Part shown: piece by piece, positions 1-8,732 of the stretch
Layout: each line of letters begins with the position of its first letter
Position numbering within the stretch: the stretch's first letter is position 1
Program-made: the position numbers and the translations under genes
Assembly (NCBI GenBank): GCA_964545045.1
Contig: CAZJEN010000016.1
Location: 11,956-75,955, forward strand
From: SIG307 sp964545045
GTDB taxonomy: Bacteria; Bacillota; Clostridia; Lachnospirales; Lachnospiraceae
Direction: 5' to 3'
DNA length: 64,000 nucleotides
Notes under the pieces: model-generated
The model's input: only the letters and a program-made list of their open reading frames with translations
Database searches by the model: none
What the model was told of the DNA's origin: nothing

Positions 1-591
1 GTTTGCAGTGCACAGTATGCTCTGGAGCAGATGGAAGAGGAAGAACGGACTTATGAGGAGATAAAGAAAACCATCGGACTGTCTCTTTCGGAAACCTACA
101 AAGCGTTGACCGGAAATATGGACGAGGAGAGAGCGGAACGTTTCTTTGAGTTGTTTAAGGAAAAGGCAGATGAGGTGATGGTAGACAGTGCCACGTTGTA
201 TCCGGGTGTAAAGGAAATGCTTGTGAGCCTCAGAGAACAGGGATACCGACTTGGAATTGTTACCACGAAATTCGCATATCGTGTTCGGAATATCATGAAA
301 AAGTTTGATGCCGAGGATTTGTTTGATGTGATTATCGGTGTGGGAGATGTTACAAAGGTAAAGCCGGACCCGGAAGGATTGCTTCTTGCCGTGGAGAGAC
401 TGGGAGTGAAGTCAGAAGAAGTGCTTTATGTGGGGGACAGTTTCGTGGATGCCAAGGCGGCGGAAGCGGCTGGGATAAAGTTTGCCGGAGTGCTGACGGG
501 AACGACTACGCGGGAGACGTTTGAACAATATCCGCATAGAAGTATCAGTGAAACAGTGGTAGATTTTTATGGAGCTCTTTTGAAAGAGTAG
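1..591 (+). CDS. HAD-family phosphatase, 5' end outside window
   Basis: The reading frame is open from base 1, so the N-terminus, including the expected DxDGT nucleophile motif, lies upstream; the first Met at 31 is probably internal. The visible part has the helical cap, then LGIVTTKFAYRV (Thr/Ser motif II), KPDPEG (Lys motif III) and YVGDSFVDAKAAEAAG (acidic motif IV). This is the order of phosphoglycolate-phosphatase/PpaX-type HAD enzymes, which dephosphorylate small phosphometabolites or hydrolyse pyrophosphate in the cytoplasm. The substrate cannot be read from the sequence. A strong hairpin terminator follows about 60 bp downstream. Confidence 0.85.
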   Translation, partial: VCSAQYALEQMEEEERTYEEIKKTIGLSLSETYKALTGNMDEERAERFFELFKEKADEVMVDSATLYPGVKEMLVSLREQGYRLGIVTTKFAYRVRNIMKKFDAEDLFDVIIGVGDVTKVKPDPEGLLLAVERLGVKSEEVLYVGDSFVDAKAAEAAGIKFAGVLTGTTTRETFEQYPHRSISETVVDFYGALLKE

Positions 592-650
592 ATAAGAAGC
601 ACAGAATAGAAAATCGGGAACGTTGTTGATAGTATTGTAAGATTAAGAAA

Positions 651-683
651 AAGTCCTTCGGGGAAAACACCGAAGGACTTTTT
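651..683 (+). terminator. Rho-independent terminator
   Basis: AAGTCCTTCG (651-660) pairs perfectly with CGAAGGACTT (671-680) across a 10-nt loop and runs into a T stretch. An A stretch before the stem means it may also serve the convergent minus-strand XRE gene. Confidence 0.88.
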
Positions 684-705
684 GCTTTGAGGGAGATGTA
701 AGAAG

Positions 706-1863
706 TTATTCAAAACACTCTCTAAACTTCTCATTCTTCTTCAGTTCTTCCTGAAACTCATCCGAAAACTGCGGCATGGTAATTGCCCAGAAGTTTTCCG
801 GAATTTCTTGGAATTGGCCTGCGTCTAAGGAAACCTTTGCCACCAAAGGGGCAGAGTAGTGGTAGGCACTCGGACTTGTGGAAATACGACAATATTCCTT
901 GTGGTGGTCAAAGCCCTTTTCAAAGTAGGAAAGAGCTTTCTCTCGGTCACCGTGACGGGATTCCTGCATTGCCATAAGAAGATACAAATAGCGTAAGTCC
1001 CAATGCATCCGTCCGAATCGTCCGTCCGGAAATACGGTTTCAATCATGTGGATGAGCGTAAGCAGAACCTTCCGACCGTATTCCGAGGAAGAAAGGTCGG
1101 AATTAATCAGTACAGAACGGGAAGCGGTGCTGTAAAGCTGAGTGAGAAGTGCAATAATGAGTTCTCCCGCGTATTTGGCTTCTTCTTCTCCAACGGTTGC
1201 TAAAGAGAGCAAGACTTCCTTACAGGAGTAAACGGAAGGTTGTTCGTTTGCAAGAGCCTTTGCTTTTTCATATTCTCCCATGCGTTTATACATTCCCAGC
1301 ATATTGGAACGGGCGGCCTCACGGTGTATGTCCGATATATCCAGATGAAGCAGCTTGTCATATATTTGCAAGGCTTCTTGCCAGTAGCTGTTGTTTTTAT
1401 TGTGTTCCGTATCGTCGTACCAGTACGGGTCCCCCTCTTTTATTTTCGGGTTTACGCCGTTTTTCTGCCAGCCCAGATAGAAGAGGCATTCAGCCAGTTT
1501 AATCATAAGCTCCGGCTCATTCGGAAACTCTTCTACGGCATTACGTAACATCTCTGCGGTGTCTGTCAAATCTCCGTGCCCTTCTCCTAGGAAACCGCCT
1601 AAGGAGCGGATTGCTGCACCTGCTTTGTCAGCGATAGCCTGAATCTGGGCTTCCCGGTCTCCGTGATAGCCGAACAATTCATCAATGCTGACATGAAAGT
1701 AATTGGCAATGGCAGGCACCAGCTCCATGTCCGGATAGCCGCCGCCGGCTTCCCAACGGGAAATGGCCTGACAGGTCACTCCGAGAGCCTTTGCCAAATC
1801 CTCCTGGGTCCGGTTGTCTCTTTTTCGTAAGTTTTTGATGTTTTGTCCAATGGTTATCTCCAT
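706..1863 (-). CDS. XRE-family regulator with long helical C-terminal domain
   Basis: This is a 385-residue protein. An HTH_XRE domain occupies about residues 1-65 (RTQEDLAKALGVTCQAISRWE, then YPDMELVPAIANYFHVSIDELFG). About 300 residues of helical, TPR-like sequence follow, a layout common in Clostridia regulators that sense an unknown ligand or peptide. An upstream ATG at 1869 exists, but the GGAGGA at 1871-1876 is only 1 nt from it and 7 nt from the ATG at 1863, which I prefer. It resembles the genes at 8733 and 52433 in its HTH. The dyad between its promoter and start suggests autoregulation. No target is evident. Confidence 0.85.
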   Translation of the reverse strand: MEITIGQNIKNLRKRDNRTQEDLAKALGVTCQAISRWEAGGGYPDMELVPAIANYFHVSIDELFGYHGDREAQIQAIADKAGAAIRSLGGFLGEGHGDLTDTAEMLRNAVEEFPNEPELMIKLAECLFYLGWQKNGVNPKIKEGDPYWYDDTEHNKNNSYWQEALQIYDKLLHLDISDIHREAARSNMLGMYKRMGEYEKAKALANEQPSVYSCKEVLLSLATVGEEEAKYAGELIIALLTQLYSTASRSVLINSDLSSSEYGRKVLLTLIHMIETVFPDGRFGRMHWDLRYLYLLMAMQESRHGDREKALSYFEKGFDHHKEYCRISTSPSAYHYSAPLVAKVSLDAGQFQEIPENFWAITMPQFSDEFQEELKKNEKFRECFE

Positions 1864-1886
1864 AAACATGTCCTCCGTTTGTTGTT

Positions 1887-1900
1887 ATCACCGGTGTGAT
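1887..1900. promoter_or_regulatory. Operator-like dyad in the XRE leader
   Basis: ATCAC-CGGT-GTGAT, with the perfect palindrome CACCGGTG at 1889-1896, lies just downstream of the -10 box of the XRE promoter, where a repressor would block initiation. That it binds the XRE product is inference. Confidence 0.5.
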
Positions 1901-1903
1901 TTT

Positions 1904-1931
1904 AGTATAGCATAAGATTTTAGGAAAACAA
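1904..1931 (-). promoter_or_regulatory. Promoter of the XRE gene
   Basis: On the minus strand: TTGTTT (1926-1931), a 16-bp spacer, and TATACT (1904-1909) preceded by TGC, an extended -10. Confidence 0.6.
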
Positions 1932-2120
1932 TTATCAATTCCTTGTTGAGAGGTAAAGGATGCGTTGAGATTTGACGGGGAATGAAAATGACCGTTCACG
2001 GACTTAAATGACCGCTTAAGGAGTTATCGTTGAAATTAGGTCGCGAGTTTGATAAACTAAAAAGTTATGGATAAATTTGCATAAAAGAAGGGCAGGAACA
2101 GGAGCATCGGGAGAAAGTAG

Positions 2121-2150
2121 TTGCTACAAAAAATCTAATTATGGTATAAT
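2121..2150 (+). promoter_or_regulatory. Promoter of the lipoprotein gene
   Basis: TTGCTA (2121-2126), an 18-bp spacer, and TATAAT (2145-2150) with extended -10 TGG. The start codon follows 35 bp later. Confidence 0.65.
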
Positions 2151-2184
2151 GAGCCTTGAAGAACGTTGCTATGGGAGGAGTTTT

Positions 2185-3024
2185 ATGTGCAGAAAAGTTT
2201 TTACCTTAGTGGTAAGTTTTATATTTTGTGTATTGTTAACCGGATGTTCGGTGGCATCTGAAAAAGAAATTAAAAAATATGCGAACGAAAAATACGGTGA
2301 AGCTACTTTGATACGAACGGATGAACTAAGTGATAAGAATAGAAAGTGTTATTTTAAAGACGAGGAATATGGTTTTGAATATTATGTTTCCAGCTATATG
2401 CATGATATTGTGATAGACGGCTCGGATTTTGGCGCCACAGAGAGCAAGGCAAGTGATTTTGAGATGGCATATTATAATTATATGGTAGATGTCGTAAAGG
2501 ATGATTTGGCAAAAATCGAGAAGGAGTATGATGTGGAACTTTCGGTATCCGACGGAACCTACATATATTATTTTGCACGGATTCAATACCGTTCGGCGGA
2601 TACGTCCAATGTAGCCGTGGTATCAAAAGAAGTTAGTGATTTATATACTTCAATTGATACAAGAGGGTATTGGAAGGATTTGGATGTAGAAGCATATGAT
2701 TCGGAAGACAATTATTTAGGTGCATATCATTATCAACAAGAAAAGTGGATGACACATGAGGAGGAAGTGGACTTATTTTATATTGATAAAATTACCAATC
2801 TCACATCGAAAGCAGTATATGTAGGGAAAGAACAGCATCCTTTTACTGATACGGGAGTTGATATAAATGATGTGGTTTATGTATTGGGAAATCCTGAGAT
2901 AAAAATAGATTCCACAGTTACATATTACACGTTTACTGTAGGTGGCAAAGAGTATTACTTGTGTGATTTCAAGGTATTAAATGATATGGGCGGATATGAG
3001 TATTACACAAATTATGAAGAGTGA
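2185..3024 (+). CDS. Lipoprotein of unknown function
   Basis: The start is the ATG at 2185 behind GGGAGGAG; the open frame reaches back to 2077, but those codons precede the promoter. The 279-residue product begins with a type II signal peptide: MCRK, a hydrophobic stretch and the lipobox LLTGC. The lipidated Cys would anchor it outside the membrane. The mature part is rich in Tyr, Asp and Glu, and I recognise no domain or catalytic motif. The gene is visibly more AT-rich than its neighbours, with its own promoter and terminator, which fits a recently acquired single-gene unit. Confidence 0.8.
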   Translation: MCRKVFTLVVSFIFCVLLTGCSVASEKEIKKYANEKYGEATLIRTDELSDKNRKCYFKDEEYGFEYYVSSYMHDIVIDGSDFGATESKASDFEMAYYNYMVDVVKDDLAKIEKEYDVELSVSDGTYIYYFARIQYRSADTSNVAVVSKEVSDLYTSIDTRGYWKDLDVEAYDSEDNYLGAYHYQQEKWMTHEEEVDLFYIDKITNLTSKAVYVGKEQHPFTDTGVDINDVVYVLGNPEIKIDSTVTYYTFTVGGKEYYLCDFKVLNDMGGYEYYTNYEE

Positions 3025-3060
3025 ATCACGCTGTAAGTATCCCCTCTATATCTGCGTATG

Positions 3061-3110
3061 AAAGAGCTTGCCCTCTGTGACCGACACGGTACAGAAGGGA
3101 AGCTCTTTTT
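3061..3110 (+). terminator. Rho-independent terminator
   Basis: AAAGAGCTT at 3061 pairs with AAGCTCTTT near 3110. The inner CCCTCTGTGACCG/CGGTACAGAAGGG pairing is imperfect. A TTTTTG tail follows. It ends the lipoprotein transcript. Confidence 0.85.
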
Positions 3111-3167
3111 GTTTTCTCAAAACCGTTAATCCAAATCCGAATTTGAGAAAAAACAATGAAGAATTGC

Positions 3168-3198
3168 TTGACTCTCCCCTAAGGGGACCCTTTATACT
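3168..3198 (+). promoter_or_regulatory. MerR-type promoter with 19-bp spacer and central dyad
   Basis: TTGACT (3168-3173) and TATACT (3193-3198) are 19 bp apart, 2 bp longer than optimal. The spacer carries the inverted repeat TCCCCT-A-AGGGGA (3175-3187). An over-long spacer with a central dyad is the hallmark of promoters activated by MerR-family DNA distortion. The downstream gene encodes a MerR protein, so autoregulation is likely. Confidence 0.85.
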
Positions 3199-3246
3199 AG
3201 AGGTAAGACTACGATGTTTTGGTGATATGTGTGACGGAGGATGCCT

Positions 3247-4434
3247 ATGGAAAAAAGAATGACATCGGGGGAAATCGCGAAGAAAACCGGCGTTTCCCAG
3301 AAGACGGTTCGCTTATATGACGAAAAAGGATTGTTAAAACCCAGCGGGTATTCCCAAGGGAATTACCGGCTGTATGATACCGAAGCGCTGGCGGTGCTGG
3401 AGAAAATCATTGCCTTGAAGCAAATCGGATTTTCCTTGGAGGAGATTCACGATAATCTGGCGGCAGAGAAGGAAGTGGATATTACAGACGTGTTGACAAG
3501 GCAGTTAAAGGCTTTGGAGGCCAGACGCTATGAAATCGAGAAGGCCATTGCCAGCATCAATAGCGTACTTCTTAGGGAAGCGGAGCCGGATTGGGATTCG
3601 GTGGCGGAGATTGTGAAAGCTATGCAGACGGACCAGAGGTCGGATGTAAACCATTTTCAGGCACTTTTACACAATGCGGGACAGGATTGGTACGTGACAA
3701 TTTATAAGTCGCTGGAATTGAAGGAAAAAACAAGGGTTCTGGATCTTGGTTGCGGCTATGGAAAACTTTGGCGTAATAACTGGTCCGAAATCCCGGCGGG
3801 AGTAGTCGTGGACGGATATGATCTGCAGGGAAGCTGGGCAGACGATTTTGCAGGCTATGTAGAGCAGAATAAGGATAACTTGACGGATGGTACGGAAGTA
3901 GAGGTATGGTTTGAGGATATAGAGTCAGAGACCACATGGGAGGAGATTGAAGGGAAAACAGGACAGAGGGGAGGCTATGGCCTTGTAATTGCTCACTATC
4001 TGCTGGACTTTATCAAAGACAGAGAAGCATTTCTTTCGCGGACAGCAAATGCGCTGGCTCCCACTGGAATGTGTTCCGTAAACGGAGCAAGTGTAAGTCG
4101 TGAGCACGGGTTTTGGCAGGATGTCTTTGGAAAACTACAGATGAAGACTGATTTTTTTGTGGAACGGAAGAAACGTGCAGAAGAGAAGCGTACGGAGTTC
4201 CGGGAGTTACTTTCAAAGTACTTCTCCAAGGTGGAGAATGTGACGCTGGAGAGCTGGATGCGCTATACAGACGGTACGGAAGTATATGCATATTTGATTG
4301 AACGCTACCCGCAAGCAAAGAAGTATCTGGTGGAGCATGAGGCGGTGTTAAAAGAATATTTCACTATGGAAATAAAGGAAAAAGGCGCTTTTATGCTACC
4401 GAAGAGCACGGACTTTCAACATTGCTATAAGTAG
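3247..4434 (+). CDS. MerR-family regulator fused to a SAM-dependent methyltransferase
   Basis: Residues 1-70 form a MerR winged helix (MTSGEIAKKTGVSQKTVRLYDEKGLL, NYRLYD), followed by a dimerisation helix to about 120. A class I methyltransferase domain follows, with motif I VLDLGCGYGKLW near residue 170 and a post-motif acidic residue. In MerR regulators the C-terminal domain senses the ligand; here it is an enzyme-like fold that may bind SAM or methylate a small molecule. The ATG at 3241 touches the GGAGG, while the ATG at 3247 is 6 nt from it and is preferred. The transcript may continue into the phosphatase and phosphorylase genes. No inducer can be read from the sequence. Confidence 0.85.
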   Translation: MEKRMTSGEIAKKTGVSQKTVRLYDEKGLLKPSGYSQGNYRLYDTEALAVLEKIIALKQIGFSLEEIHDNLAAEKEVDITDVLTRQLKALEARRYEIEKAIASINSVLLREAEPDWDSVAEIVKAMQTDQRSDVNHFQALLHNAGQDWYVTIYKSLELKEKTRVLDLGCGYGKLWRNNWSEIPAGVVVDGYDLQGSWADDFAGYVEQNKDNLTDGTEVEVWFEDIESETTWEEIEGKTGQRGGYGLVIAHYLLDFIKDREAFLSRTANALAPTGMCSVNGASVSREHGFWQDVFGKLQMKTDFFVERKKRAEEKRTEFRELLSKYFSKVENVTLESWMRYTDGTEVYAYLIERYPQAKKYLVEHEAVLKEYFTMEIKEKGAFMLPKSTDFQHCYK

Positions 4435-4477
4435 ATTTATCTGCTGTTTGACGATATCAGGGAAAGGATGAAATGGG

Positions 4478-5047
4478 ATGACAACGATATATTTTGTGCG
4501 CCATGCGGAACCGAATTACGACAATCATGACGATATGACGAGAGAACTTTCGGAGAAAGGCTTAAAGGACAGGGCTTTGGTGACGGCATTTTTACAGGAC
4601 AAACAGATTGATGTGGTGTTGTCAAGTCCGTTTAAGCGGGCGGTGGATACGGTGCGGGAGTTTGCGGAGTTGCAGGGCTTTGAAATCGAGATTATTGAGG
4701 ATTTCAGAGAGCGTCGCATTGACAACTGTTGGATTGAGGATTTTAAAGGCTTCTGTAAGAAACAGTGGGAGGATTTCTCTTATAAGCTGTCGGACGGAGA
4801 ATGTTTACACGAGGTTCAGACGAGAAATATTGTGGCATTGAAGGCTGTGTTAAAGCGGTATGAGGGAAAGAATCTTGTGGTGGGGAGCCACGGAACGGCC
4901 CTGAGTACAATTATCAATTATTATGATAAGTCCTTCAGGCATCCGCAGTTTGAGGAAATCAGAGGCCTGATGCCTTGGGTGGTGCAGTTTTGCTTTGATG
5001 GAGAGGAATGTGTAGCGATTCGGAAGTATAACGTATTTGAAGGATAG
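4478..5047 (+). CDS. Histidine phosphatase (phosphoglycerate mutase-like)
   Basis: This is a 189-residue cytoplasmic protein beginning MTTIYFVRHAEPNYD. RHAE is the RHG-type motif holding the phosphorylated catalytic His. SSPFKRAVDT supplies the second phosphate-binding Arg, and GSHGTALS supplies the second catalytic His. Length and motifs fit the broad histidine phosphatase superfamily acting on small phospho-compounds; the substrate is unknown. It starts 43 bp after the MerR gene and ends 10 bp before the phosphorylase gene, so the three probably share a transcript. Confidence 0.85.
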   Translation: MTTIYFVRHAEPNYDNHDDMTRELSEKGLKDRALVTAFLQDKQIDVVLSSPFKRAVDTVREFAELQGFEIEIIEDFRERRIDNCWIEDFKGFCKKQWEDFSYKLSDGECLHEVQTRNIVALKAVLKRYEGKNLVVGSHGTALSTIINYYDKSFRHPQFEEIRGLMPWVVQFCFDGEECVAIRKYNVFEG

Positions 5048-5057
5048 AGGTGAGCTT

Positions 5058-5852
5058 ATGAAAGAAAAAATGAAGCGGATTATGGACAAGTTCCATCAAT
5101 ATAACTCGGAGCATATGGCATTGCAGGCATTCGGTTTGCGGGATGATGTGGAGTATGATGCGCTGGTGGTGGCGCCAAGCTTTTCCCCGTACAAGCTGAA
5201 GATGGAGCGGTTCTGTAAGGTGACGACCTTGAAAGAAGGCGCTTATATTGCGGGTTATCTGGTGGAGAAGGATGACTTGAAGATTGCCTGGGTGAAGACC
5301 GCATCTTGTGCGGGAAATTTGATTGACCATGTGTCAGTGTGTGCAGAGCTTACCTTTAAAACGATGATTTTTATCGGTGCGGTAGGTGCGTTAAAGAAGG
5401 AATTTGAACTGGGAGATGTTTGTACGCCGTCCTATTCCATATCCGGCGGTTACACCAATACCTATCTGAAGGAATCCCTGAGGGATTTTGTATCGTTTGA
5501 AAAGGTAGTGCCGGAAATGTCCTTTATTGATGAAGTGGTTGACATAGGAAAGAAGAAGGGGTATGATATCAGGAAATCTTCCGTGTTCTGTACGGATTCC
5601 ATTGCACTGGAATACTATCACTTGGACGAAATCCGGGAGTTTAATACGGACTTGATTGAGATGGAAACGGCCTCCTTTTACCTGATGGCAGATTTGTTGG
5701 AAGTGCCGAGCGTGGCACTTTTGGTGGTATCGGATAATTCCGCAACCGGTACGGCTCTGGTAGGGCGTACCGAGGAGGAAGAAGAGCGATACAATCGGGG
5801 AAGAAGTGTGGTGTTACCGGATATGATATTGACGCTTGCAGAGAGAAAGTAA
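5058..5852 (+). CDS. Nucleoside phosphorylase family protein
   Basis: This is a 264-residue PNP/UDP-phosphorylase-like protein. GAVGALKKEFELGDV near residue 110 and IEMETASFYLMAD near residue 205 match the phosphate- and ribose-binding motifs of hexameric (NP-I) phosphorylases, which split nucleosides with phosphate to free base and ribose-1-phosphate. The start is the ATG at 5058 behind AGAGGTGAG; an in-frame TTG at 5037 overlaps the upstream gene and lacks a site. A second, diverged phosphorylase lies at 6510. The base preference (purine or uridine) is not evident. Confidence 0.8.
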   Translation: MKEKMKRIMDKFHQYNSEHMALQAFGLRDDVEYDALVVAPSFSPYKLKMERFCKVTTLKEGAYIAGYLVEKDDLKIAWVKTASCAGNLIDHVSVCAELTFKTMIFIGAVGALKKEFELGDVCTPSYSISGGYTNTYLKESLRDFVSFEKVVPEMSFIDEVVDIGKKKGYDIRKSSVFCTDSIALEYYHLDEIREFNTDLIEMETASFYLMADLLEVPSVALLVVSDNSATGTALVGRTEEEEERYNRGRSVVLPDMILTLAERK

Positions 5853-5894
5853 GAGAAATGTATTTACAGATTTGAGTTATAGGAGGAAAAAGCT

Positions 5895-6446
5895 ATGGAG
5901 CATAAGGGAACCAAGAGATTAGAAACCGACCGTTTGATTTTACGTCGCTACACAGAGAGTGACGCGGACCTGATGTACAAAAACTGGGCCTCGGACCCGG
6001 AGGTGTCCAAGTATTTGACCTGGCCTACCCATAGCAGCGTAGAGGTGACGAAGTCTCTTGTAATGGACTGGATTGCACGTTATGAGAATCCGGATTATTA
6101 TAACTGGGTCATTGAGTTAAAGGAGACCGGCGAGGTTGTGGGCAACATTTCCGTGGTGCAGATAAAGGAAAGAGCAGAAGCTGTCGAAATCGGGTACTGC
6201 ATGGGGAAGGATTGGTGGGGGCGCCAAATTATGCCGGAAGCCTTGACGGAGGTTATGCGGTACTTGTTTGATGAGGTAGGCATGAACCGTGTGGCGGCAT
6301 GTCATGACAGCAATAATCCAAAGTCCGGCAGAGTCATGCAGAAGGCAGGTATGAAGTACGAGGGAACCTTGCGTGGCGCCGGACGGAACAATCAGGGTAT
6401 TATGGATCAGGTTTGGTACGGACTGTTAAAGGCGGACAGAGAGTAG
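5895..6446 (+). CDS. GNAT N-acetyltransferase, RimJ/RimL type
   Basis: This 183-residue protein starts behind ATAGGAGGAAAAAGCT. ETDRLILRRYTESDADLMYKNWASDPEV is the signature N-terminus of the RimJ/RimL branch. The acetyl-CoA loop is degenerate (GYCMGKDWWGRQIMPEAL), and NRVAACHDSNNPKSGRVMQKAGMKYEG is the usual C-terminal core. Members acetylate ribosomal protein N-termini, antibiotics or other amines. The position between two phosphorylase genes gives no clear substrate. Confidence 0.85.
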   Translation: MEHKGTKRLETDRLILRRYTESDADLMYKNWASDPEVSKYLTWPTHSSVEVTKSLVMDWIARYENPDYYNWVIELKETGEVVGNISVVQIKERAEAVEIGYCMGKDWWGRQIMPEALTEVMRYLFDEVGMNRVAACHDSNNPKSGRVMQKAGMKYEGTLRGAGRNNQGIMDQVWYGLLKADRE

Positions 6447-6509
6447 AAACCGGAGATATTGTCTCAAAGGTCATCCTATAGTTGAAAGCGTAGTTGTGGA
6501 GGTGAAAAA

Positions 6510-7274
6510 ATGGCATTACATAAACATGAAATACCGATTTTAGAGTATGATGACAGTGAAGTTTCGGTGATTATGCCGACCCATCAGGAGTTGAGCTTTC
6601 AGCTGCCGGAGAAACTGGTATATGCGTTCTTGGGTGAAGTGACGGATAACTATGCCAAGAAGTTGGGGCTTACTCCGGTTGCACAGTTTGTGTCGGAAAC
6701 GAAGCATTATCCGGTGTATGTGACGGAGTACAAAGGAGAACAAATCGGTATCTGTCAGGCACCGGTAGGAGCTGCTGCGGCACAGATACTGGACTGGCTT
6801 ATCGGATACGGGGCGAAAAAGGTGTTAGCCACAGGCTGTTGCGGCGCTTTAATTGATTTACCGGAAAATATGTTTCTGGTTCCGACGAAAGCCTTGCGGG
6901 ATGAAGGTGCGTCCTATCATTATTTGCCGCCGGCAAGATATGCGGAAATCAATCCGAAGGTGCTGGACGCCATAGAAGGAGCTATGAAAAAGCTTGGCCT
7001 TCCGTATACGGAGTGTGTTACTTGGACTACGGACGGTTTCTACAGAGAAACAGCAGCATTGGTAGAGTATCGAAGAGAAGAAGGATGTACCGTGGTGGAA
7101 ATGGAATGCTCTGCGTTGGCGGCATGTGCACAATTTCGAGGTGTGGAATTCGGACAAATTTTATATACGGCGGATACGTTGGTAAATACAGAAACCTATG
7201 ATGAAAGAGGTTGGGGAGAGGAATCCATTGAAAAGGCACTGTATATTTGCCTGGATGTGATTGGGGAACTGTAG
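6510..7274 (+). CDS. Nucleoside phosphorylase family protein
   Basis: This 254-residue protein is preceded by GTGGAGGTG. It carries APVGAAAAQILDWLIGYGAKKVLATGCCGAL (phosphate site) and TVVEMECSALAACAQFRG (the MExSAL ribose/base site), typical of NP-I phosphorylases. It is paralogous in fold to the gene at 5058 but clearly diverged. Together they suggest nucleoside salvage. A different substrate preference is an inference from the divergence. Confidence 0.82.
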   Translation: MALHKHEIPILEYDDSEVSVIMPTHQELSFQLPEKLVYAFLGEVTDNYAKKLGLTPVAQFVSETKHYPVYVTEYKGEQIGICQAPVGAAAAQILDWLIGYGAKKVLATGCCGALIDLPENMFLVPTKALRDEGASYHYLPPARYAEINPKVLDAIEGAMKKLGLPYTECVTWTTDGFYRETAALVEYRREEGCTVVEMECSALAACAQFRGVEFGQILYTADTLVNTETYDERGWGEESIEKALYICLDVIGEL

Positions 7275-7455
7275 TATTTCGATATGGATAAGTACCGGGA
7301 TTCGAAAGAAGTGGTCAGGGTAAGATAGTCGGATAAAAGTCTCATAAAATAGGAATACTGGGAATAAACTGGATAATAGTCGCAAGCATCCGCATTTTGA
7401 GTGGGAGCATGCGAACAGACCCTAGATTCTTGATTCGAAAAAGGAGACTCTTGCT

Positions 7456-7638
7456 ATGAAAAATGTGAAATACTGCACAGATTTTTTTGCTTGTGGGCTT
7501 ATTTCCGGAAAACGCTTTTCGGCTGTTTTGCAGGAAATGTTGGAAAAATATTCTGCGGAAGGCTGGAAGCTGCACTCTTACCGCGTAGTGGGAGCAGGGG
7601 AGATTTGTTCTGTGGTGTTTTATAAGGAAGAGGCGTAG
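7456..7638 (+). CDS. Small DUF4177-like protein
   Basis: This 60-residue protein has a clear site (AAGGAGACTCTTGCT) before the ATG. The pattern LQEMLEKYSAEGWKLHSYRVV, followed by a hydrophobic strand ending VVFYKEEA, resembles DUF4177, small proteins of unknown function with a conserved EGWEL core. It has no signal peptide or membrane segment. The family call rests on the core motif only. Confidence 0.6.
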   Translation: MKNVKYCTDFFACGLISGKRFSAVLQEMLEKYSAEGWKLHSYRVVGAGEICSVVFYKEEA

Positions 7639-7675
7639 AAGAATTTTCTTCTGTCGCCGAGAAAAAAAGAGTAAA

Positions 7676-7709
7676 CAGACGGTGCCGGATAGCGACATCG
7701 TCTGCTTTT
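7676..7709 (+). terminator. Probable weak terminator
   Basis: CAGACG (7676) pairs with CGTCTG (7699-7704) with further partial pairing inside, followed by CTTTTGCT. The T tract is short. Confidence 0.45.
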
Positions 7710-7749
7710 GCTCTATAGGAAATTGCGCATTTCCGAGTTTCTTGTTTTG

Positions 7750-8573
7750 TTACTGCGCGCTCAGTCGACGCTTTCTGTGTAATGTGTACGTCATGACAAC
7801 CAATAATGCTAACATTGCCAAGCTTGCAAGCGAGGAAAGCAAGCAGTCCATCAACAAGAAGGAATCACGCATCCGGAAGGACGATAGGAAGCGGTTAAAG
7901 CATGCAATGATACCGATTGCACCGTAGATGCCGCTTGCAATATAAAGCGGAACCGGACTTGTGGCTTGTTTTCTTGCAAAAAAGCGGATACAGAATAGCA
8001 AACATAACAAATTCGGTATAATTGTACCTACGAGATAAAACAGAATGAATTCGCCTCTTAAGGAGAAGATGGATAAGATTCCCGTCAAGAGAGGAATGCC
8101 GAAATATCCGCAGTAGATAGCAAGTGTTGTTTTGGCATTTAAGCGGTCAAACAGTGCAGTAAACATGCTGATACCAAAAAGGATGGTAAGTAAGAAGCAT
8201 TTCGGCGTTTCACTACTATAAAACAGTTTACCGTCGTGACCAAAGGTAAAATTGGTCAGCTGTATCATACTGAGAAACAGCATGCTCATGAAAGCCAGTC
8301 CCAGTAAAATGAGTTGAGCTCTTTTTGAGGTGGAATTCTCGATGATTACACTCTTTTGGGCATAGAGTTTCATATCATCATCCGTCAGTAATTCATCCAA
8401 AGACACCTCCAAAAACTGTGCCATCTTCTTTGCGGTCATCAGGTCGGGTAACGGGAGCCTCCCTCCCAACGGGACACTGCCTGTCTGGTGACATATAAAT
8501 GATCCGCCAAGGTTTGTTGCGTATATCCTTTTTGTTCTCTTACATTTTTTTAATTCTCTCCGAATTCAGCCAT
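7750..8573 (-). pseudogene. Broken XRE regulator with four or more membrane segments
   Basis: Read from the ATG at 8573, behind GGAAAGGAAG, the frame gives MAEFGEN, then a TAA at 8550-8552, then KNVREQKGYTQQTLADHLYV and TRQAVSRWEGGSRYP, a normal XRE helix-turn-helix. The stop sits where Leu is expected (TTA to TAA). Near 8443-8447 one base is missing; restoring a G turns YPT-stop into YPDLMTAKKMAQFLEVSLDELL, continuous with the downstream frame. The remainder encodes several hydrophobic segments, as in membrane-linked XRE proteins. Two independent lesions, nonsense plus frameshift, make this a dead gene; a sequencing error could explain one but hardly both. Confidence 0.85.
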
Positions 8574-8732
8574 AAAAAACTTCCTTTCCGTGTTATACTT
8601 TTTTTGTTGCTTGCTGCAGCATCCTCATTGTACCGCACCTGGTGCAAAAAGGAAAGCAACACCTGAGATTTTGGCGTGTTGACACTATGGAAACATGCAG
8701 AAAGTCAGTGTTTTCGGGGATTCCTGTAAACG

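Noticed and set aside
1003..1548. Plus-strand open frames opposite the XRE gene
   Set aside because: They are antisense shadows of a well-supported minus-strand gene.
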